From Mactra quadrangularis (Eukaryota; Mollusca; Bivalvia; Venerida; Mactridae), in contig CM046307.1 of the NCBI GenBank assembly GCA_025267735.1, positions 37,005,231 to 37,069,230 on the forward strand: DNA of 64,000 nt. The letters are read 5' to 3'. The translations under genes were made by a program, and so were the position numbers. The notes beneath the pieces are model-generated. The model was not told where the DNA came from. It did not search any database and worked only from the letters and a program-made list of their open reading frames with translations. The stretch's first letter is position 1, and the number at the start of each line of letters is the position of its first letter. Shown here in pieces: positions 62,276 through 64,000 of the stretch.

Positions 62276-62501
62276 CACTGGCACCAGAGTCCATATCATA
62301 AAATTATGCGTACGTCCCTATATAGCCCTGAGCATACACACGTGTGCACTACCTTATATATAATATACGAGAATATTATAATGAAAGTATAGTTATAACT
62401 CGTACACGTTAATGTATACGGGTGCGATTTTTAATTGTGTTTGTTATCAAAATATTTAATGTGTGCGTATTTAAAGAATATTAGGATTCTGGTGCCAGTG
62501 C
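62276..62501. mobile_element. 226-bp MITE (CACTGGCACCAGA termini)
   Basis: Left CACTGGCACCAGAGTCC and right GGATTCTGGTGCCAGTG are near-perfect terminal inverted repeats (16 of 17). The interior is AT-rich with alternating cgtacg/tatata stretches and no coding frame. The target duplication is not clear. Confidence 0.85.
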
Positions 62502-63039
62502 TTATCATTTTCGTAATAATTTTACACCGTTTATCCAAATATTTGGTGATCATCCGAGTACTTATGCTCGTATAGTGACATAATGACTATTAAAGCTTTC
62601 TCACGTCTTTATTCAAATTGAAGCTTACAAGCTCACATTACACATGTAGCACAATTTGTTTCTAACTAACACTTTTCGCAGTTAATTAACATTTGACATT
62701 CTACATAGTTAAAAGAAGACAGCATGCCTCACCAAATAACATCAACAATTTAAATATCACTTACACGCTTATCTTTATAAATTAGCCGATAACATCACAA
62801 TATCATTTATAATCCGCGTGGCGTAGGTACTAGGTGAAGCTCGTAATATCATTTGTAGAATGCCTTATTGACTAGTAAATACGCTCCCTTCGAAACTCAG
62901 TCAAAACTCGGATGTTACTTCATGCATGTCGCTGCTTTATTGAGAGTGGACTTATGATATTGACCTTTACTATAACTTTAAACAACTAATAAAAGTTTAC
63001 CAAATTCCAATTTAACCGAAAATCTTTACGCGCATTTTA

Positions 63040-63258
63040 TTTATTTATTTATTGGAGTTAACGCCGTGTCAACACAATTTAGGTCATTTTACGGCGTCCA
63101 GCGCACCTAACCTAGCTTTCCTGGACCATTGTCTATAACCAGTACTCACCTACCCTTCCACAAGGCCGGAAACGTCACCGTACTATCTAATCAATGAAGG
63201 AAAATCGACATTATTGTCAAATTTTCATGGAAGGGTATAACCTCCCCGAGCGGGATTC
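63040..63258 (-). mobile_element. 5'-truncated SINE with 13-bp target duplication
   Basis: Flanked by TACGCGCATTTTA on both sides (about 63,027-63,039 and 63,259-63,271). On the minus strand the body has gagtactggt.atagac, gtccaggaaagcta, a tail cacggcgttaactcc and a (TAAA)n end. This shares its core with the SINE at 55,696 but lacks the tRNA head. Confidence 0.92.
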
Positions 63259-64000
63259 TACGCGCATTTTAATTGGTTGAAACGATCACCTGTCTAAAAC
63301 AAGTATAAAATAAGCCATATTTGCTTTGATCATAATAGTTACGAATGCAACCTCGTTTAACGTCAAATATAGCGTGGCATTTTTTTACGATGAATATGCT
63401 CAATGTTTACAAATAAAAGTCATTTTAGATCAGATATTCACGTGTAAAAATATCGATGTAACTTTCATTTTGGTTAATTTTCCATTACTTTACTAAAATT
63501 AATGCAAAATTGTCCAACATCTTTGTATATCGACATTATGAAATTACATGCCTTTTTTGCATTCTAAGTAGTCGATCATACTTTTTTTAGAAACTACGTG
63601 ACAGTCGTGCTATTAAAGTGTATGTATCTCTGTCTAAAAATAGAAATATAGCTTTGCTCAGACATTTAACAGAGGTAGAAAGTGAACGAGAGAACTTTCT
63701 AGCAATGCACAGGAACCAGTGATAATAAAATGAATCTAATAACGATGACTGAAGAACATAATGTGACGTTTCCTGATAAAACAAATCATTAAGCGATTTC
63801 TAGATATGCACAAAAAACTCATAACAGAATAGGTACAGATTCATTTATAATGTTTAATAACCCAATGAAATAATATGTTTCAATTGTCATACTTCACTTG
63901 AACAGAAATTCAGCTACTTAATTTGATTTTCAAACGATGACTGTTTCGTGGTTACGTGCTTCCATTTAGCTAATCTTTTTTCATTGCAAAAAAACGTTCT

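Larger units (their letters stand above)
54846..64000. other. Upstream region: intron or 5' flank of SCYL2, repeat-rich
   Basis: I searched for the kinase N-lobe exons and found none, so they lie past 64,000 or are too small to recognise. Named elements are listed separately. 56,590-59,040 and 62,510-63,030 show no clear feature. Confidence 0.6.

Overview
The window looks like nuclear DNA of a mollusc, most likely a bivalve. It is AT-rich, its coding exons are short with GT-AG introns of 0.5 to 10 kb, and it is full of short non-autonomous repeats. These include tRNA-headed SINEs with a shared central core, a repeat ending in a GCTCACC/GGTGAGC hairpin, and a 'ccaaggtcaaggtcactg' tandem module that I recognise from bivalve genomes. 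The species cannot be named from sequence alone. There is no sign of prokaryotic gene organisation.

One host gene dominates, on the minus strand: a SCY1-like pseudokinase of the SCYL2 (CVAK104) type. I reconstructed 14 consecutive coding exons between 54,845 and 12,477 (2,076 nt, 692 codons). Every junction is GT-AG and every phase joins. In transcript order they encode the kinase C-lobe with a degraded catalytic loop (HRN for HRD, GTG for DFG), then HEAT/armadillo-like helices, then a low-complexity linker, then an unusual Ser-rich tail of repeated R-R-x-S-x-x-S-L-G motifs. The 5' exons (N-lobe, start codon, promoter) lie beyond 64,000 or were not recognisable. The last visible exon ends in a good donor, so the 3' end is also missing. 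SCYL2 in other animals is a clathrin- and adaptor-associated trafficking factor; the tail here is not a part I know from vertebrates.

Layout: 1-12,476 is intron or flank with three tandem-repeat families (86 bp, 84 bp, about 1.05 kb), an 18-bp GTGCAC array, an old SINE and half a MITE. 12,477-26,844 holds eight exons and a four-copy tandem array of roughly 0.6 kb. 26,845-36,459 is a 9.6-kb intron with a SINE inserted 35 bp upstream of a splice acceptor and four foldback or TIR elements. 36,460-44,883 holds five exons, an acceptor-derived minisatellite and two copies of a 190-bp repeat. 44,884-54,704 is a 9.8-kb intron with a 0.5-kb foldback element and one arm of a large inverted repeat whose other arm is near 41 kb. 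54,705-54,845 is the most upstream visible exon. 54,846-64,000 is repeats: a hairpin-ended bivalve element invaded by a SINE, a Harbinger-like MITE, a duplicated 0.56-kb segment around a non-LTR retrotransposon fragment, another MITE and another SINE.

The most unusual observations are four. (1) A SCYL2 tail of reiterated basophilic phosphosite motifs. (2) A 45-bp minisatellite made of copies of the 3' splice site of one SCYL2 exon. (3) A large inverted repeat bracketing exactly three SCYL2 exons. (4) A pair of 190-bp repeats 3 kb apart with one difference between them.
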